Below the pieces are notes generated by a model. It had not been told where the DNA came from and did no database searches. It saw only the letters and a list, made by a program, of their open reading frames with translations. Below are positions 41,126 to 54,377 of a stretch of 64,000 nucleotides of DNA, piece by piece. Position numbers and translations under genes: made by a program. This stretch comes from Symsagittifera roscoffensis (lineage: Eukaryota > Xenacoelomorpha > Acoela > Convolutidae): the NCBI RefSeq assembly GCF_963678635.1, contig NC_087065.1, positions 21,273,480 to 21,337,479 on the forward strand, in the 5' to 3' direction. Within the stretch, counting starts at the first letter, position 1, and each line of letters opens with the position of its first letter.

Positions 41126-41300
41126 AGTCGCATCTAGAATTTTCTCGAAAGGGGTAGTTTTTCAAAAAAAAAATCGAACGTTTTGTTGATCTTCTTTCAG
41201 CTCGACCAATTTTTCAAATGGTCGGAACAAAAAGTTGTAGGCGTCAGTTTTCGGCGCTACTTAAGTTTTTACTGTTCTTCGACACTTGAACGCTTCCCTC
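41126..41300 (+). repeat. Dispersed repeat family 2, short diverged copy
   Basis: GCATCTAGAATTTTCTCGAAAGGGG, then a T/A-rich part and AGCTCGACCAATTTTTC, as at 4362 onwards. Confidence 0.5.
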
Positions 41301-41869
41301 TAGAAAATTGTTAGCTCATAGAAATAAGGGAGGTTGTTATGGACTGTTATATCCATTTCGGGTATCGCTTAAGCCTTTGCACACTGAGCGAAATTTCGGT
41401 GTTTAAGTTTTAGAGGGATGTATAAAAAAACTTTGAGGACTACATCAATTTTTTAGTACACTACACTATTCAATTAATATCAGATTTTCAAGAAGGAGGG
41501 GATTTGATAACTATCTCCCCTTTATTGGACTTTGTTGAATACCACCTCCCCTTATTTGTGTCTTACTTTTGACAACCATTTCTGTAAAAATTAAGCATTT
41601 CTTAAATGACAATAATTAATTAAGTTTTTATTTTTGTGCTTTCGTAATTGTATTACTCGATATTTAAATAATAAAAAATTTAGAATTTTACTTGAACTTG
41701 TTATCTGAAAATTGGTCAGGCGATTGTAAACGTGTCATAAAAATGGGGGAAACTAGTTAACAAGACCCCTTAAAAGGAACGGTTCGACAAAAATGAACTC
41801 CTCTAAAGTTCTGTTTTCTGACATATATTTTGAGCAGAACAATTTTAAATGGTTTTATAATAAAAGTAT
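41301..41869. other. Unassigned stretch
   Basis: Contains CTCCCCTTTAT and CTCCCCTTATTTG words near 41510-41560. No gene or element recognised. Confidence 0.3.
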
Positions 41870-42790
41870 GTCCCCACACCAAGAGCCCATAGATCATAAT
41901 TGCTGATATTGTCATTTTATAATCAGTATCTTTAAAATTACAAAATAATTGATTATAAACATTCAAAAAAGGATTATAAACCGAACAAATTTTTGTCAAT
42001 ATCATAATCAATAATAATAGATTGTAATGGATTTTTTTAAAAAGATTTTTGATAAAATTTACAGATTGGTTTTATATTGATCTCAATTTCTACTAAGCGC
42101 AAAGCTATGTATTGCGTTTCATAATTTCTTAATTTTTTCGTTATATGCTTTTAACAAATTTTTTTATATTTATGCTTTTCCTAATTTTTCAAAACTCAAT
42201 TCTAGGCAGTTTAACATTTCAAACATTTTTTAACCAAATCTCAATTCCCATACCCCTCTTCCTTCACGTTAAAGAAGGCGGGGAGTATTTCTTGAGCGTG
42301 AGGTGGGTTTACTGAACGTGGGGGTAAGGGCAGTGAATTGATGGAAGGGGCTGGGGTTATTAAACTGGAAACTGTGGACTTGGGGGACTGAGGATTTTGA
42401 ATTTCTTCCTTGTTATTACTGTAAAGGCATGGCATAGAATTTCTCGTAAAATTTGAAATTTTCTGCAAAGCAATCAAATTTACTTGGAAAAAGGATTATA
42501 ATCGTTTATAATAGTTTATAGTGTTTCATTTTGAACATTATTGATTATAATGAACTATTTTGACAAAAGTTATTGGTTTTACTGCCAAAAATAATGGATT
42601 ATAAATAATTTTAATGGATTATACTGGATTATGTTTTTTTTCACCTTTTTTCAATTGTTTTTTTTTCTCAATTATGTTTTTTTAATGACGACAAAAATTG
42701 ATTTCGTTGTCTGAATTTTACAGCTGTAAAGATTTTTAATGGATTATTTTTGCCTCGGAAGCTCATTATAATCGGTTAGCATCCATGGGC
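41870..42790. repeat. Region with ATTATAATC-type palindromic words
   Basis: Repeated (A/G)GATTATAA and ATAATGGATTATA words at 41915-42030 and 42485-42790 match the block at 5660-5945. Between them (42241-42477) a Pro/Ser-rich - strand frame is open without a recognised domain. Confidence 0.4.
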
Positions 42791-44844
42791 GCACGATGCG
42801 GGAATGTATTGAAATACTATTGAGATTTACTTTTCAATAAGCAATCATTCAAATGAATGCAAAGTAACCCTCAAAAAACGCTTGCTTGCAGTCTATTGAC
42901 CCAATATTGCTGAAAGTACATAAGTTCAGTGTTTCTTTTTGCTGATGTGACTTTTCCAGGATTGCTGATTTTTCAAAAATCAGAAAAACTGGAAATACAG
43001 TCCCAAAAAATAATAAAGCTAATTGATTGCAACTGTGTAGACTTTGAGGGGCATGCGTTTGAAGCTCAGCATGGTAAAAAAACTGTTTCCTTTGAGAAGG
43101 AAGTAAAACGAAATATACATTTTAAACCAAACTCATGCCTTCGTAATTTTAATTGCACCATGGCTATTCTGGTCTAATCAAATTACTTTTTTTGACCTAA
43201 AACCATTTCCGAACTGCGTTTTCCGACGCCAATGTAAAGCGAGCTTGGTTTATTTCAAATCGGATATTGAAAAAAGCAATTACGAAACCTGGAGGTTGAT
43301 TTTTATTTGGTTCGAATTCAGTGATTTGGATCATTTAAGCATAATAGGCGTGTTATATTTTTACTTTTGAGCTTGTCGTGAAGTTCATATTGCGTAAAAG
43401 TTTTTGTTACTTCCTTTACGTAACATATTGAGCCCCAGGGATTTATTGTTAGGGGCACTCTTCCTCCCTGAACTAACTAGAATATGATGCTCCATAGCAT
43501 CGTAAAATCACATATTGCTTCATTGCTCCACAAGACAAAGAAAGCAAAACAGAGGTGGGAATTCTAGATGAACTCCGGCACCAAAAACAGGACAAAATTG
43601 GGAATAAATTGAAATTAAATGAGCAAACGGAAAACAAAGAAAAAACGGAAGAAAAAAAACAGACAAAAGACGGGAAAATGAGCAGAAAACATCGGAAGTT
43701 AATTTGAAGAAGGACTTTGTATGCAGCTCAAATATCTATAAGATATTTGATATAAATTTGGCTCGAATAGTTCCTTTTCTGCTCAATAAAATATGGATGT
43801 AGACAAGGGATAAAAAGCGGCGCAAGTTCATTCATTATTCATGCTTTGACAAATTCCAAACATCAAAAAATGGAAAAAGGGCAAAGAAAAAAAATTAGAA
43901 ACAAAACATGGAAATGTTTTATTATAAAATAAAATGTGTCTACCCCACCCCCAATCAAAGCAAATAACGCCCAATAAGAAATAACAAAAGGCGTGAACTA
44001 ATGAAAAAGGAAAAAATCTATATATTTTATTATATTTTTATTAGGTCGCGTCTTCTTTTTATGGCTTGAGCCGGTCAATTTCTTTGGTTATCAGAAGACG
44101 TAGTTTTTTGATAGCTGTTCCAAAAGAATTATGCCACCAGGTCTGCATGAAAAAGGCGGTATCGAGTCGACCTATCGACTCTCTTTATAACGCTAAATGA
44201 GCTAAATAAGGCTAATTTTATGGGGTGAAGTCTCGTTTAAAAAATATCAGTTCTTTTATTCCGGTATTATAACGAATTCAAATTCTTTTGAAAAAGAGGA
44301 TTTCTTCTGAATTGGTTGTGGTTGGAGCTTTGAGTGTTTATCTTTCTCGGTTTTCATACCACCTGTGAGATTTAATTGCCTATTTATTTGGTAATAGTTT
44401 CTTCTTATTAGAATTTTCTTGTAGACATATGAGAACGCTTAACCTATTTTTGATGTTGGATTTTCTTAATAGCATATACAAGCTTTTAATCTCTTTCACA
44501 AAATAGAGAGGATGATCTTCTGCGGAGCTACTTGATACTTCTAGTGCAATTATATCAATTTGAAAGACATAATAAGCTTTAGAAGAAGGTTTTGATATTC
44601 ATAGTGGTATGTTCAAATCATTGCGAAGCTCCAAGATAAAATTGCTTAAAAAAATTGAATAAATAAAAAATTCAACCATTGGTTTTACGAAGATGTATAA
44701 AGAGGACCAAACGCGTTTTTATTTGGTATAATTAACTCTCCTGTCAATTTTCATGACAATTAATTTTCGAATTTTTTTATGAATGTTTTTGAGCATCCTT
44801 TACTATTTAATCCTCCCTAAAAATAAACGATTATATAAATTCAG
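42791..44844. other. Unassigned AT-rich stretch
   Basis: An 82-codon frame (42929-43177) and a purine-rich tract (43610-43690) are present. No gene supported. Confidence 0.35.
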
Positions 44845-45283
44845 TTGCTCATAACAATATTGACAGTCGCCTGCGAACCCATGAATCGCCGAGCGAAGTA
44901 TTGAAGAAGCCAAAAAACATATACCCGCCTCTTTGCCTCCTTTTTATGACATTAAAAAAGCCCTATTGACTTTGCATAAACACTCTGATATTTACTTCCA
45001 ATTTTTTTCCCATACAAACCACTACACTTAAGGCATTTTTGAATAAGAATTTGCTGCTACACGAATTCGGCGTTGTGTATAGAGGGAAACATTTTTTAAA
45101 AAATGTCCAAAAATTATCAACTCAATTCAAATTTGAATGTCAGTTTTATCTAAATTTTATGCTTCCAGTGGTTTTATTTTTTTCACATTTGAAAAAATTG
45201 TTTGGCATTGCAATATACAGCTTTATATCCATCAAATATCCAAATTACAGTAGTGTATCTTTATCATGAACAAATTGAGTTTG
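44845..45283 (+). repeat. Segmental duplication, unit A
   Basis: Shares long blocks with 45803-46268: GCCTGC.AACCCATGAATCGCC, TTTGCCTCCTTTTTATGACATTAA, ACACGAATTCGGCGTTGTGT, ATCATGAACAAATTGAG. A 76-codon frame here is not preserved in the other unit, so the duplication is probably non-coding. Confidence 0.8.
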
Positions 45284-45802
45284 ATCTTTTTCAACAAAAG
45301 ACAACTCGCAATAAAAAATAGTTCGCATTAAAAGACAACTCGCAATATACTTACCTCCGCAATCGTACCAACGTGCTGCAAGCTTGTTACTTCGAGTTCA
45401 AACTTAGGTTTATTACTTAAAGTTTGCACTGCTGAGTGATTGTTTTTTCCATAGTCTTCGGGTCAACAGTATGAAAATGAATATGAAAACAAAAACATAT
45501 TTTTCATAAACTTTTTTAATCAGCGCGTCAATTAAACTAAAACTCAAATATATATATTTTTAATCACTATAAATTCTGAGAAACTCGCATTCAATTTTTT
45601 AATTTGTATCTCAAACAAATCAGTTATATCATAACGTTCTTCGGGCCTTTAGAAAATTAGAGCATGAAAAACCACTTAATGAGTTCATTATAATCATAAT
45701 TTTTGTTTGGTCTTAAGCATGTTTTGAGTATGCTTTTTCAATTATCTTAGCCATATCAGTAGTAGTTCGTTAGTGCTGAACTTCAATAGCTTATAATTTT
45801 GG
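45284..45802. other. Spacer between the duplicated units
   Basis: AT-rich, with AAAGACAACTCGCAATA repeated at about 45297 and 45331. Nothing else seen. Confidence 0.35.
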
Positions 45803-46268
45803 TTGCTTAAAACAATATATTTTCATATTGCCAGTCGCCTGCCAACCCATGAATCGCCAAGCCAAGTTTTTAAGAAGTCAAAAAACATATACCCTCTTCT
45901 TTGCCTCCTTTTTATGACATTAAGCTCACCCTTGATTGACTTTGCATAAAAATTCTAATATTTTAGTAACACTTTTTTCCACACAAATCACTACACTAAA
46001 GGCATTTTTGAATAAGATGTTTGCTGTTACACGAATTCGGCGTTGTGTATAGAGGAAAAAATTGTAGGAAAAAATTTGTCACAAAAGTTTTTCAAAATCA
46101 AATCACAAATGAATATCAGTTTTTTTATCTGAAATTTAGGTTTTTAGTAGTTTTATTTTTTATTGGCTTTTGAAAAAATTGTTCGTCAGTGTAATACACA
46201 ATTTAATATCCTTCAAATATCCAAATTGCAGTAGTGTATCAATATCATGAACAAATTGAGCTTGATTT
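45803..46268 (+). repeat. Segmental duplication, unit B
   Basis: Diverged direct copy of 44845-45283 with small insertions. The long exact words listed for unit A fix the alignment. Confidence 0.8.
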
Positions 46269-47869
46269 TTCTCTTATTCAAAATGATTCAGCTAATGAAT
46301 TGATATGAGCCCAAATACTGATGAGTCGATCGTGGCAAGATATCGATATTTACCGCAATTCAGCTAACATTACACGAATTGAACTTAGATGGATTGACGA
46401 AAAAATTTGCAATCAAAATGTTTTAAGAAAAATTCAACACTCATCTCTAGTTGTTTCGAAGTTTCTGCTTCTGAAATCGTATTTGATTTTACAATTGTAA
46501 TTTCCCGAAAACCTGCTGTTGATTGATTTAAATTTGTTCAAAGTTTCATTGAGATAGTTTTTGTCTGGACAATAATTTATCTTAATTCAAAACTTATTTT
46601 GTTTCAGATCAGTATTGAAAGAGATTCGACATGATACTCCGCTTGATTCCCTGTGAACTTTTTTTGAGGTAGACAAAATTGCTAGAAAAATTCATGCTAC
46701 ACCATACTTTCCAGCGAACCTGTTAAGGGCAGTCAGATTATCAAGGGAAGCAGGAGAACATTTAGCTTCAAAAATTGATGAATCAAAACTTTGTCAAACA
46801 CAAGGTTCAAAATTCCCTTATATGTATAATGGAATTAAAAGAATCGATTAGCTTTATTTCAAAATATAAAATTTGTGTAAGCGAGATACATCTTTGCGAC
46901 ATCTTTTCAATTTCTTGATAAAATCTTCAAAGTAATAAGCGAGCAGCTTGTGTATACCCAAATTACCTTTACAATAGTGGTTCGATCCCCGCTCTAAATG
47001 TTTTTTTTTCGTCTGAACAAAAAAAGCATCCCAATCATTTATACTCATCTTTTTTTTACAAGAGTTTGAACAACAAGACTGATCGCCGTTTATCTGATCT
47101 CCTGCCAATCACAACTCAAAACGATTTTGCATGCAGAATAATTCCTGACGCATAAATTATTCTCGTTAAGCTTTGAGCATTATACGTAAATTCTTCGAAG
47201 CTAGCATAAAATTGTCCAGAACATGATAAAAAGCCACGTTTAAGGCCGCTCAAAATAAGATTTGCGCTAATTATGAATTTTTTAAAGACTAACTCGGTTT
47301 GAATAAAATTGGGCTAGAGAACTTTTCTAATCAGTATTTCATTTGATCTAAAGCTCCTGGATTTATAAAAAATCATGAAAAATGGCAAACATTTGATGAA
47401 TTTAGTATACCTTTTAAAGCTAAAACAATGAGCAAATGCCCTTAAAATTTTTTCGGTTGAGGGGCAAATCGATAGTCTTTTTTTGAAAAACTAGACGCAA
47501 ATCTTCGCGCTTAAAACCAAACAGAAATCAAGAAACTTTGTAAGAACATGGATAATAACTGACAGAAATTTGTGGATTTCGTTTTCAATTCTCGCGACGG
47601 TCAATTCTACTGGAGCGAAGAAAATGTGTTCTTGGGGTATTGCTTTGAAACGTCAGTCAAATCAGAGTCAAAATACGGTTTTTTAATGAGCCATTTTCAG
47701 ATAAGTATTTTATAACCAGAATAAGCAGAGTAACCACTATGTGTCGATCTGGAAAGTCGAGATAAACAACAGCCACACAATTTTTAGTCGCGAGAGTTGA
47801 GACATATTTCAACTAGTGTCGAATAAGTTTTTTCTGCAGAGAAAGAGTCAAAGCATACCCATTTGCGGC
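46269..47869. other. Unassigned AT-rich stretch
   Basis: No gene. A tRNA-type B box is described separately. A - strand 84-codon frame (46854-47108) has a few Cys but no known domain. Confidence 0.35.
46979..47009 (+). promoter_or_regulatory. tRNA-type B box followed by a T-run
   Basis: GGTTCGATCCCCGC (46979-46992) matches the RNA polymerase III B box closely and is followed eight bases later by nine T, a Pol III terminator. No convincing A box or cloverleaf lies upstream, so this is a pseudo-tRNA or SINE relic. Confidence 0.35.
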
Positions 47870-48420
47870 CGAGAAAATAAAAACATCTCATTGATACGAG
47901 GGATCAAACAATCATATTAAAAAAATTGACCGAGAAAGCCGATAAAGTCAAAAACAAGCCAAATATTGGTAGAAAAAAGCAAAACATCATAAAACTGGTT
48001 TAAGCAATGTCGAAAACTTTGTTTCTTGGGTCGAGAAAGGCAAAAAATACCAGAATTTGGTCAAGAAAATTGAAATAAAACAAAACTTGGTCGAGAAAGT
48101 TAGAACAAGAATATATATGCGGGGTCAAAAAAACTTATGAAAAAATTTTGGTCGAGAACGTCGAGAAAGTCAAGAAATACCAAAGTTTGAACGCGAAAAT
48201 TGAAACAACAAAATCTTTGCGGGGTCGATAAAAACTCGGGTAAAAAATTTGGTCGAGATCGTCGAGAAAATCGAAGAAGTCAAAGTTTGATCGACAAAAT
48301 CATAAACTATCTGAACTGGTTCGAGCAAAGTCAAACACATTTTTTCCTGCGCCGAGAAAGTCAAAAAATACAAACATTTGGTCGAGACGATTGAAACATT
48401 GATTTTTGACACCGAAACAC
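47870..48420 (+). repeat. Degenerate tandem array of GGTCGAGAAAGTC units
   Basis: Words such as GGTCGAGAAAGTC, AAAAATACCA, AATTGAAA and TGCGGGGTC recur in similar order with a period of about 50-110 bases. The array looks like an old minisatellite; a frame within it is repetitive rather than coding. Confidence 0.6.
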
Positions 48421-49001
48421 CGACGGGGCCGTTTTTTGGGGTTCGATTTTTAATAATAACGTTTTTTAGCGGGAGGTTTAATTATTTGTCTAGCCTGATT
48501 ATTTATTTAAAAATTTTGCCAAAAATCATGGTGCTTTGAGAGTTTTCTTAACTTCGTGACATTCTTTACTTCTTCAGATCAATTTGTTGCAAATTATTTT
48601 TCGCCTCAAGGGATATTTGTGCTATCTCGGGACAAAGTTAAATGAAAGTCACTGACAATAGAGGGGACATGCATGCTTCATTGAGAGGGACAAAAGCGCC
48701 TTCCTAATGAAGAGCGAAAGGGGATTGAGGAGGATGAATGGGGTTGAATGGAGACGAGACAAGTGGTGACACTTAGCCCCACGGCAACAAACACATCAGT
48801 GACCAGTGTCAGGAAAGGACCGCCTCTTAATCACAATTATCTCATTCACTTCTCGGAAAACTCGCAGACTAGAAACAAAACCAAAACAATTGCATTTCGG
48901 TTCTAATTAAGGGGCACAACAGCGGTTCTCCGCACTGAGATGAATAGCTCGTATGACAGTCTTTTCGCTCGTGGATACATGCTCTTAATAATATAAGGTT
49001 G
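48421..49001. other. Unassigned stretch
   Basis: A somewhat GC-richer, purine-rich part (48690-48860) is seen. No open frame of note and no element recognised. Confidence 0.3.
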
Positions 49002-49330
49002 AACAAGACTGCTCATATATCAGGGCGAAGTCCTGAATGTTCCGATTGTACTTAATTGAAACAATTGAAAAACTTTTTGATTGAAAAATTGACCTAATAA
49101 TCGAAAAAAAAATCATTTTTTTTAAATTTATCCAAAAATGTACATTACAAAGGGATGTATAAAACGTCTTGCATCCAAATTATACGACCAATTGACTTGC
49201 TGTAACTCAACTTGGAACGCATTAACCGTATGTTATACGCTGTTATAAGTACGCAATATATTACCCCAAACTGGCCAAACTTGCATTTTGAGCTCAGTAA
49301 AACAATATCTTTCAGTTAAACTGAAAAAAT
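49002..49330 (-). mobile_element. Helentron-like repeat, minus-strand 3' part
   Basis: On the - strand it ends CGGAACATTCAGGACTTCGCCCTGATATATGAGCAGTCTTGTT. Further blocks match the family (GGCCAGTTTGGGG, TTGAGCTCA). It is the only clearly inverted copy seen and is strongly diverged. Confidence 0.5.
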
Positions 49331-49518
49331 TTGTCACATATTCTTAAATAAAAAGCCAAAAAAAAAATAAAAAACAGCATAAAATTTTAAAAGTCGGATC
49401 AAAAAAGAAAATGACAGTTGGTTGATGCAGACTGCGCAATTAACATGTAGTGTTCCGACTTGACTGATAAAAATATTCAAAAACAGGAAAAATTTAAGAA
49501 CTCGGAAACATTCTCCAC

Positions 49519-49768
49519 TGTGGTAACTAGAGGAACTATCCTTAGTTGATGATATAAAACTAAAATGATTCCAAGAGGTAATGGATCTCTTAACGTTCTT
49601 TCTTTTTTGTGTTCTCAGATCTTCTGTCTCGAATCCACGGCTACGTTTTTCACACTTGTTTTGCACTCCTTCAGCGTTGTCTCTTAGTTTGACATTAAAC
49701 GGCTTTCAGGATAATAACAACAAAATAACATATGCAATAACATCAAGATTATTGCAAATGCAGTACCA
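49519..49768 (-). repeat. 3' LTR of the 5.8 kb element
   Basis: 250 bp, TGTGGTAACT ... GCAGTACCA on the + strand, aligned along its length with 55055-55307 at visibly reduced identity. Confidence 0.75.
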
Positions 49769-50457
49769 AACTCCAAAAGTAACAGGATAACTTTTCAATT
49801 TACTGCAACACAAAATGTTAATGCCATACGAGTTTTAGTACTCAGTTTTTATAAGTTTTTTTTCTCAATTTTTGTATTTTTTTTTTAATTTTTAACGTTT
49901 GCCCTCTAGTCTAGCTCCAATGACACTCTCCATGCCGCATTCTAACTTTTCGTGATATTCAGAGCAGGGTAGCTGAACTTACCGCCGAACAAGTGTCTTT
50001 ATAAGAGCATTAAAATGTTTCAGTCGGCCTGTCCGTCCTCGGTTTGAATTTTGACAATTTCATCCGATACACATTTAGAACAGCCTTCCCAAATCCGTAT
50101 TTGAATCCTCTCTCGTGCTAACTTCCCTCACTAAAAAAGATTCCAAAATCGTTCCGGTTTTTGATTTTTGTTGGAACGACCACTACGTCAAGATATTGTT
50201 CCTGAGTAATCTTCTTGACTCTCATCAGAAAATTTAGATGGACTATCGATTCGTAATCCCGGCTCTTTCTTGTGGTTTTTCGCTCGCAGAATTTCCTCCA
50301 CCATTTGCTAAAATACGGCGTAAGCTGTTAGTCAACAACATTCTCGCACTCTTTGCAGGTGCTGGAACGCGTTTAGTATGGTTTCGTGTTTAGGTTCTCG
50401 GTCAATTTTTTTTGGCGTTCAACTGCTTGGTTCCTCCAAGCTTTTAGATTCCTCCGC

Positions 50458-51167
50458 TTATCTTTTCGACTGGGTTTTGATTGAATGCTTCTGCAGCTTT
50501 AGTTTTTCTGACCTCTTGCACCGTAAGTTTTTCTCTTTCGGTATTGCCGCCACGTATTCTTGCGATCTGGGTCTTGGAAGTTTCGCATAAACGCTTTTCA
50601 GTTTTTCCCTCTTGGTGGTCAGATTGAAAACTTCTCCGGCCTGTGTATCATATGATTTAATCATGGACTGGCTATTTTGAAACTAGTCCTGCACCGTTTC
50701 TACGTTTTCTAAAAATGCCATTCTATGTCACTATTCAGTGGCGGTTCAATTGCTGGTGATTAGTTTTGGGATCCTCTAACGAATTTTTGCTCGATTCTTT
50801 CTGCGGCCTCACTTTCTCAACTGGGTCCTTGGCAAAATCAAATTTCCTTAAAAATGCACCTTCATCGCTTCTTATAGTCGACGCAAACAAATTTCGTGAC
50901 AGTTCCAGTCCTTGTGTCTTCTGTTTATCTTTGAAAAACCCTTTTTCCAAAGATTACATCCCTTTTTTGCCTAGTTGTCTTCGTTGTTCGTTGTTCGCTG
51001 TTCGTTGTTGCCATGTCCACAGTTCGTTGTTTATCACCGCGCATGGCTTCTAGCAGATTCTTCAACACTCTTGACCAATCCGTGTCTTTTAAAGTTGTAA
51101 ATCGCTGCTTGAACAATCGACCGGTTTCGTTAATGTTTTTTTTTGCACAATCTTGCTGTGTTCTCAT
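50458..51167 (-). pseudogene. Basic coiled-coil-like ORF remnants in the 5.8 kb element
   Basis: Three short frames (51167-50925, 50950-50735, 50664-50458) encode Lys/Arg/Glu-rich protein without a known domain. They look like one frame broken by shifts. Confidence 0.35.
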
Positions 51168-51659
51168 GGCTGATCGATTTTGTTTTTAAACTGCATGGCG
51201 ATGAAGGCTGATCTTTTTTCAAAATTAGTTTGTCTGAACAATCAGAAAATATTAAAATTTTATCCATCATTTTTAAAGATCATTTCCTCGTAATCGTCCG
51301 AATTGGGCTTCAAAGGGAAACTTTTCAGATTTTTTTGCTTCCTCCCCCTAAAATGCCGGTTTATTGTGATGACGAATAACTTTATTGAAGTAATAGTTTC
51401 ATCCAGAAAATTACTCCTAGTCTTCTTTTTAACTTTTCAATAGTCCCCTCTTCCAAACCGCAACCCCAATGGGCAAAATTTTTATTCGAAAATTTTTGTT
51501 GCATTTTTTTTCTTTAGATTTGCTATTGAACAGCGAGAATCGGCTGTGGTGTACCATCAGTATTTATAAAACAACGAAAACTTTCATCGATACTTTTCCT
51601 CCTTGATTTTGTAAGCTTTACTGAAGGAAATTTTGAGTAGCAATCGGTAGCTACTGGAA

Positions 51660-52454
51660 GGATTTTCAGTTGGTAGCGCATAATCTAACCGCACTTCCTC
51701 ATCGGACTGCATTAGAAGTGGTAAAGGCTTTGTATAATTTTCGATTAGGTTTATTTAGCTTTGTTATCATATCTTGTTCATTTCCTGCATTCCTCTGCAA
51801 AATTGTTAATATCCTTATGCATATGAGCCCCCAAAGACAGTTGGAAACGTTAAGCATTGAGTCCTGGCCTGAACACCGAAATTTCATACTCTTCACCACC
51901 GCTGGCATCAGCTGTACGGGTACTGCAAGATGAGTGTCGACCCGAATGAAGTCGTTCACTGTTTCCATAGGGGGTCCGTTTGTGGGCCCATGAGCTCAAG
52001 CCCTTGGCGCTCGATTCTTTCCAAAACTCTGCATAGTCGATCCATCTAACTTTCCTGAGATTAGCTAGCCAAGAGGTTTTGTTTTACAAACCAATTAAGT
52101 TGACCAACTTCCCCCAATTGCTCTGTCAGTTTAAATTCATCCCATCTGGATAAATGGTTGACACGTTCAACTGGTCCTACTTCGCTCCTCTTCGGACTGT
52201 TCATCTTCTGCCGTGAGGACAATTTCTATAACTCTAGGTCTTCATCGCTCATTTGCATCTTCAGCCTCTCTTTTTGCTGTTTCCAAACTCACAACTTTGG
52301 ATTTTGCCTCCAATTTGACCACTTCTGCTGACTTGTTTCCCTTTTTATCACTGGAATGGGAATGCCAGAACGACATTAGTTTGAGTTGTTTTCCACTTTT
52401 CATCAATTTTCTACTGGTTATTGTTTTCAAGCAGTTTCTCGTTATTTCTGACAA
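51660..52454 (-). pseudogene. Best-preserved coding block of the 5.8 kb element, Gag-like, unassigned
   Basis: A charged helical stretch (52454-52242) leads, after a frame change, into a compact block with VERVNHLSRWDEFKLTEQL, RKVRWIDYAEFWKESSAK, WAHKRTPYG and ADASGGEEYEISVFRPG. The regular pattern of Trp, Tyr and charged residues shows it was once selected protein. I do not recognise the family. Position in an LTR element suggests Gag or an accessory protein. Confidence 0.45.
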
Positions 52455-53825
52455 GGACGTCTCTGAGTCTGATCAAGTTTTCTCTTTGCCACAATTGATT
52501 TTCCTCGTCCATTGCAATGTTGTTTCTGTCAACTCTTCCTTTGTATGTTTTCCTCTGTTCTCAGCCTCTTATTTTTCGTATAATCGCACGATGTTTTTGG
52601 CAATCGTTCCTTTTCTTATCTTATATATATTTTTTTCAGGTTTTGAATAAGCTATTATTTTTTGAGCTAAGCGACGAAAATGAATAAGAGAATTGAATTT
52701 AACTGCCCTGTTGCAGGTACATTCAGCTGAGCTTCTAATTTAGAAAGCTCTAGATTTTTAACGTTTGAGTTGGACTAATGATCACATTCAGTCTGCTGTT
52801 TAAACAGTCGTGGAGCTTATGAAATCTTTCTATAAGTTTGACGTCAAACGTTTCATCTAATCTTGATTCGGGTCAGAGCTAATTTTGTTTTTGCTGAATA
52901 TTTAACCATGGCGATTATTTCCTTCTGATTTTTGAACGATTTTAGACTGAGAGGCGAACAATTCATCTACACAGCGAGTTTATTTGTTTCTTAGACAATT
53001 TCCAGTTCGAAGCCGACGTAAAAGCTGCAAGATTGGTCGCTATGTTGAATTCATCCAAAGCATAAAAATCTGTAAGGAATTGATAAAGGCCTGTTACATG
53101 ATCCCCAACTATGTTGAAGTTGTACTGTTTAGTTGTTTCTGCAGCCAGTTTTTAAAGACTGTAAGCGTAAATTAGGTCTAGCATGGTAACGTGCAGCGAG
53201 CCAACTGTAATAGCAGTTACTTTTTGGCTCACTCAATCCAGAAACTCATCCTCATCCACGTTGAGCATTCAGGACTTGTTTTTGAATAACTTTTTGTTAG
53301 TGGGTTTTGCATCTCAGGCTACTTCTATAGAATCTTCTTTTTTTCATTGTGATTACAGTTGGTACACAAAACATTCGCTCGAACACGTTTCCAATATTTT
53401 TTGAGTCCTTCTAAGAACAACTTCTCTATTTTTTTTCAATAAAAAGTTTACCTGTTTGCTTATTCACATTTGTTCTTGAACTTTGCATAGTGCAATGTTT
53501 AAAACTTGTGTTCACAGCATGCTCTTTTTTTGATTCTTGACGATCAAACAAATTTTTTAGTTTCGTATAATTTTGTTGATCACAACCTTCCGACTGCTTG
53601 CACAATAGCGCGTTAAACTCGACTTATCTTTCCAAGCGGACTGTTGTGTGATTGTTATCCCAACCTTATTCTACAAATCCAATCGCAAAAAAAACCTAGT
53701 AGGTCGTTCTATGATTAGCAATCTTGCATTTAACACCTACCAGCCTGCTGAGCGAATTTCCACTTTCAGAACTAGAGTATCATAATCGGGTTTTTTGTGT
53801 GTAGTTTCAAGCTGTGCCGGCAGGC

Positions 53826-54377
53826 TCATATTATCAGCTGGGATGAACTTCGTTCTTTTCGGCCTTCAAGTATCAGTTTCGTAGTCGCCCAATTTAGGAA
53901 CGAAGTATCCACTGTCATATTGAGACTTCGGTTGTATCTGCTTACCAACGAGCTAAATGATTTGCTTTTGTCTGATCGTGGATATTGCTGGAAGTGATCG
54001 GGTTTCGTTTGTAGCATAAGTCAAAATCTTGTTTCAAATTACTTTCTCCTATGAATTTTTTCTTCTGTCATTTTGCTAAATTTATGGGAATGGCACTTTT
54101 CCGCAAAACGATTTGGTTCAGTACAATTTAGTCACAATTTTTTCATAGCGGGACATCTATTCAGTTGACTTTTGAGTGGTTCTGACTTTGTCTTTATGGA
54201 CTTTCCTTTATCTTGAGAATGGCTTATGCCAGCACTAACTGCATTCTTTTTCTTATATGCGAGTGTAGTTTGCTCAAACTTCTCTTTCTCGAATATCACT
54301 TGCTCGAACTTCTCTTTCTCTGCTCGAACTTTAATATTCTTTGACAATGTTTCAAACTTAAAAATGTCCTGTAACAT
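53826..54377 (-). pseudogene. 5'-proximal coiled-coil ORF remnants of the 5.8 kb element
   Basis: 54377-54132 carries a heptad-like KFEQ/EKEKFEQ repeat. 54017-53826 follows in another frame with SFLNWATTKLILEGR. These are the first coding stretches after the 5' LTR, the usual place of gag. Confidence 0.35.

Noticed and set aside
47870-48420. CRISPR-like array
   Set aside because: Units are degenerate and of uneven length, and the sequence is eukaryotic with no cas genes.
49440-49460. GTTCCGACTT at 49451 as a new + strand start of the Helentron-like family
   Set aside because: Only about ten bases match and the following sequence does not continue the family.
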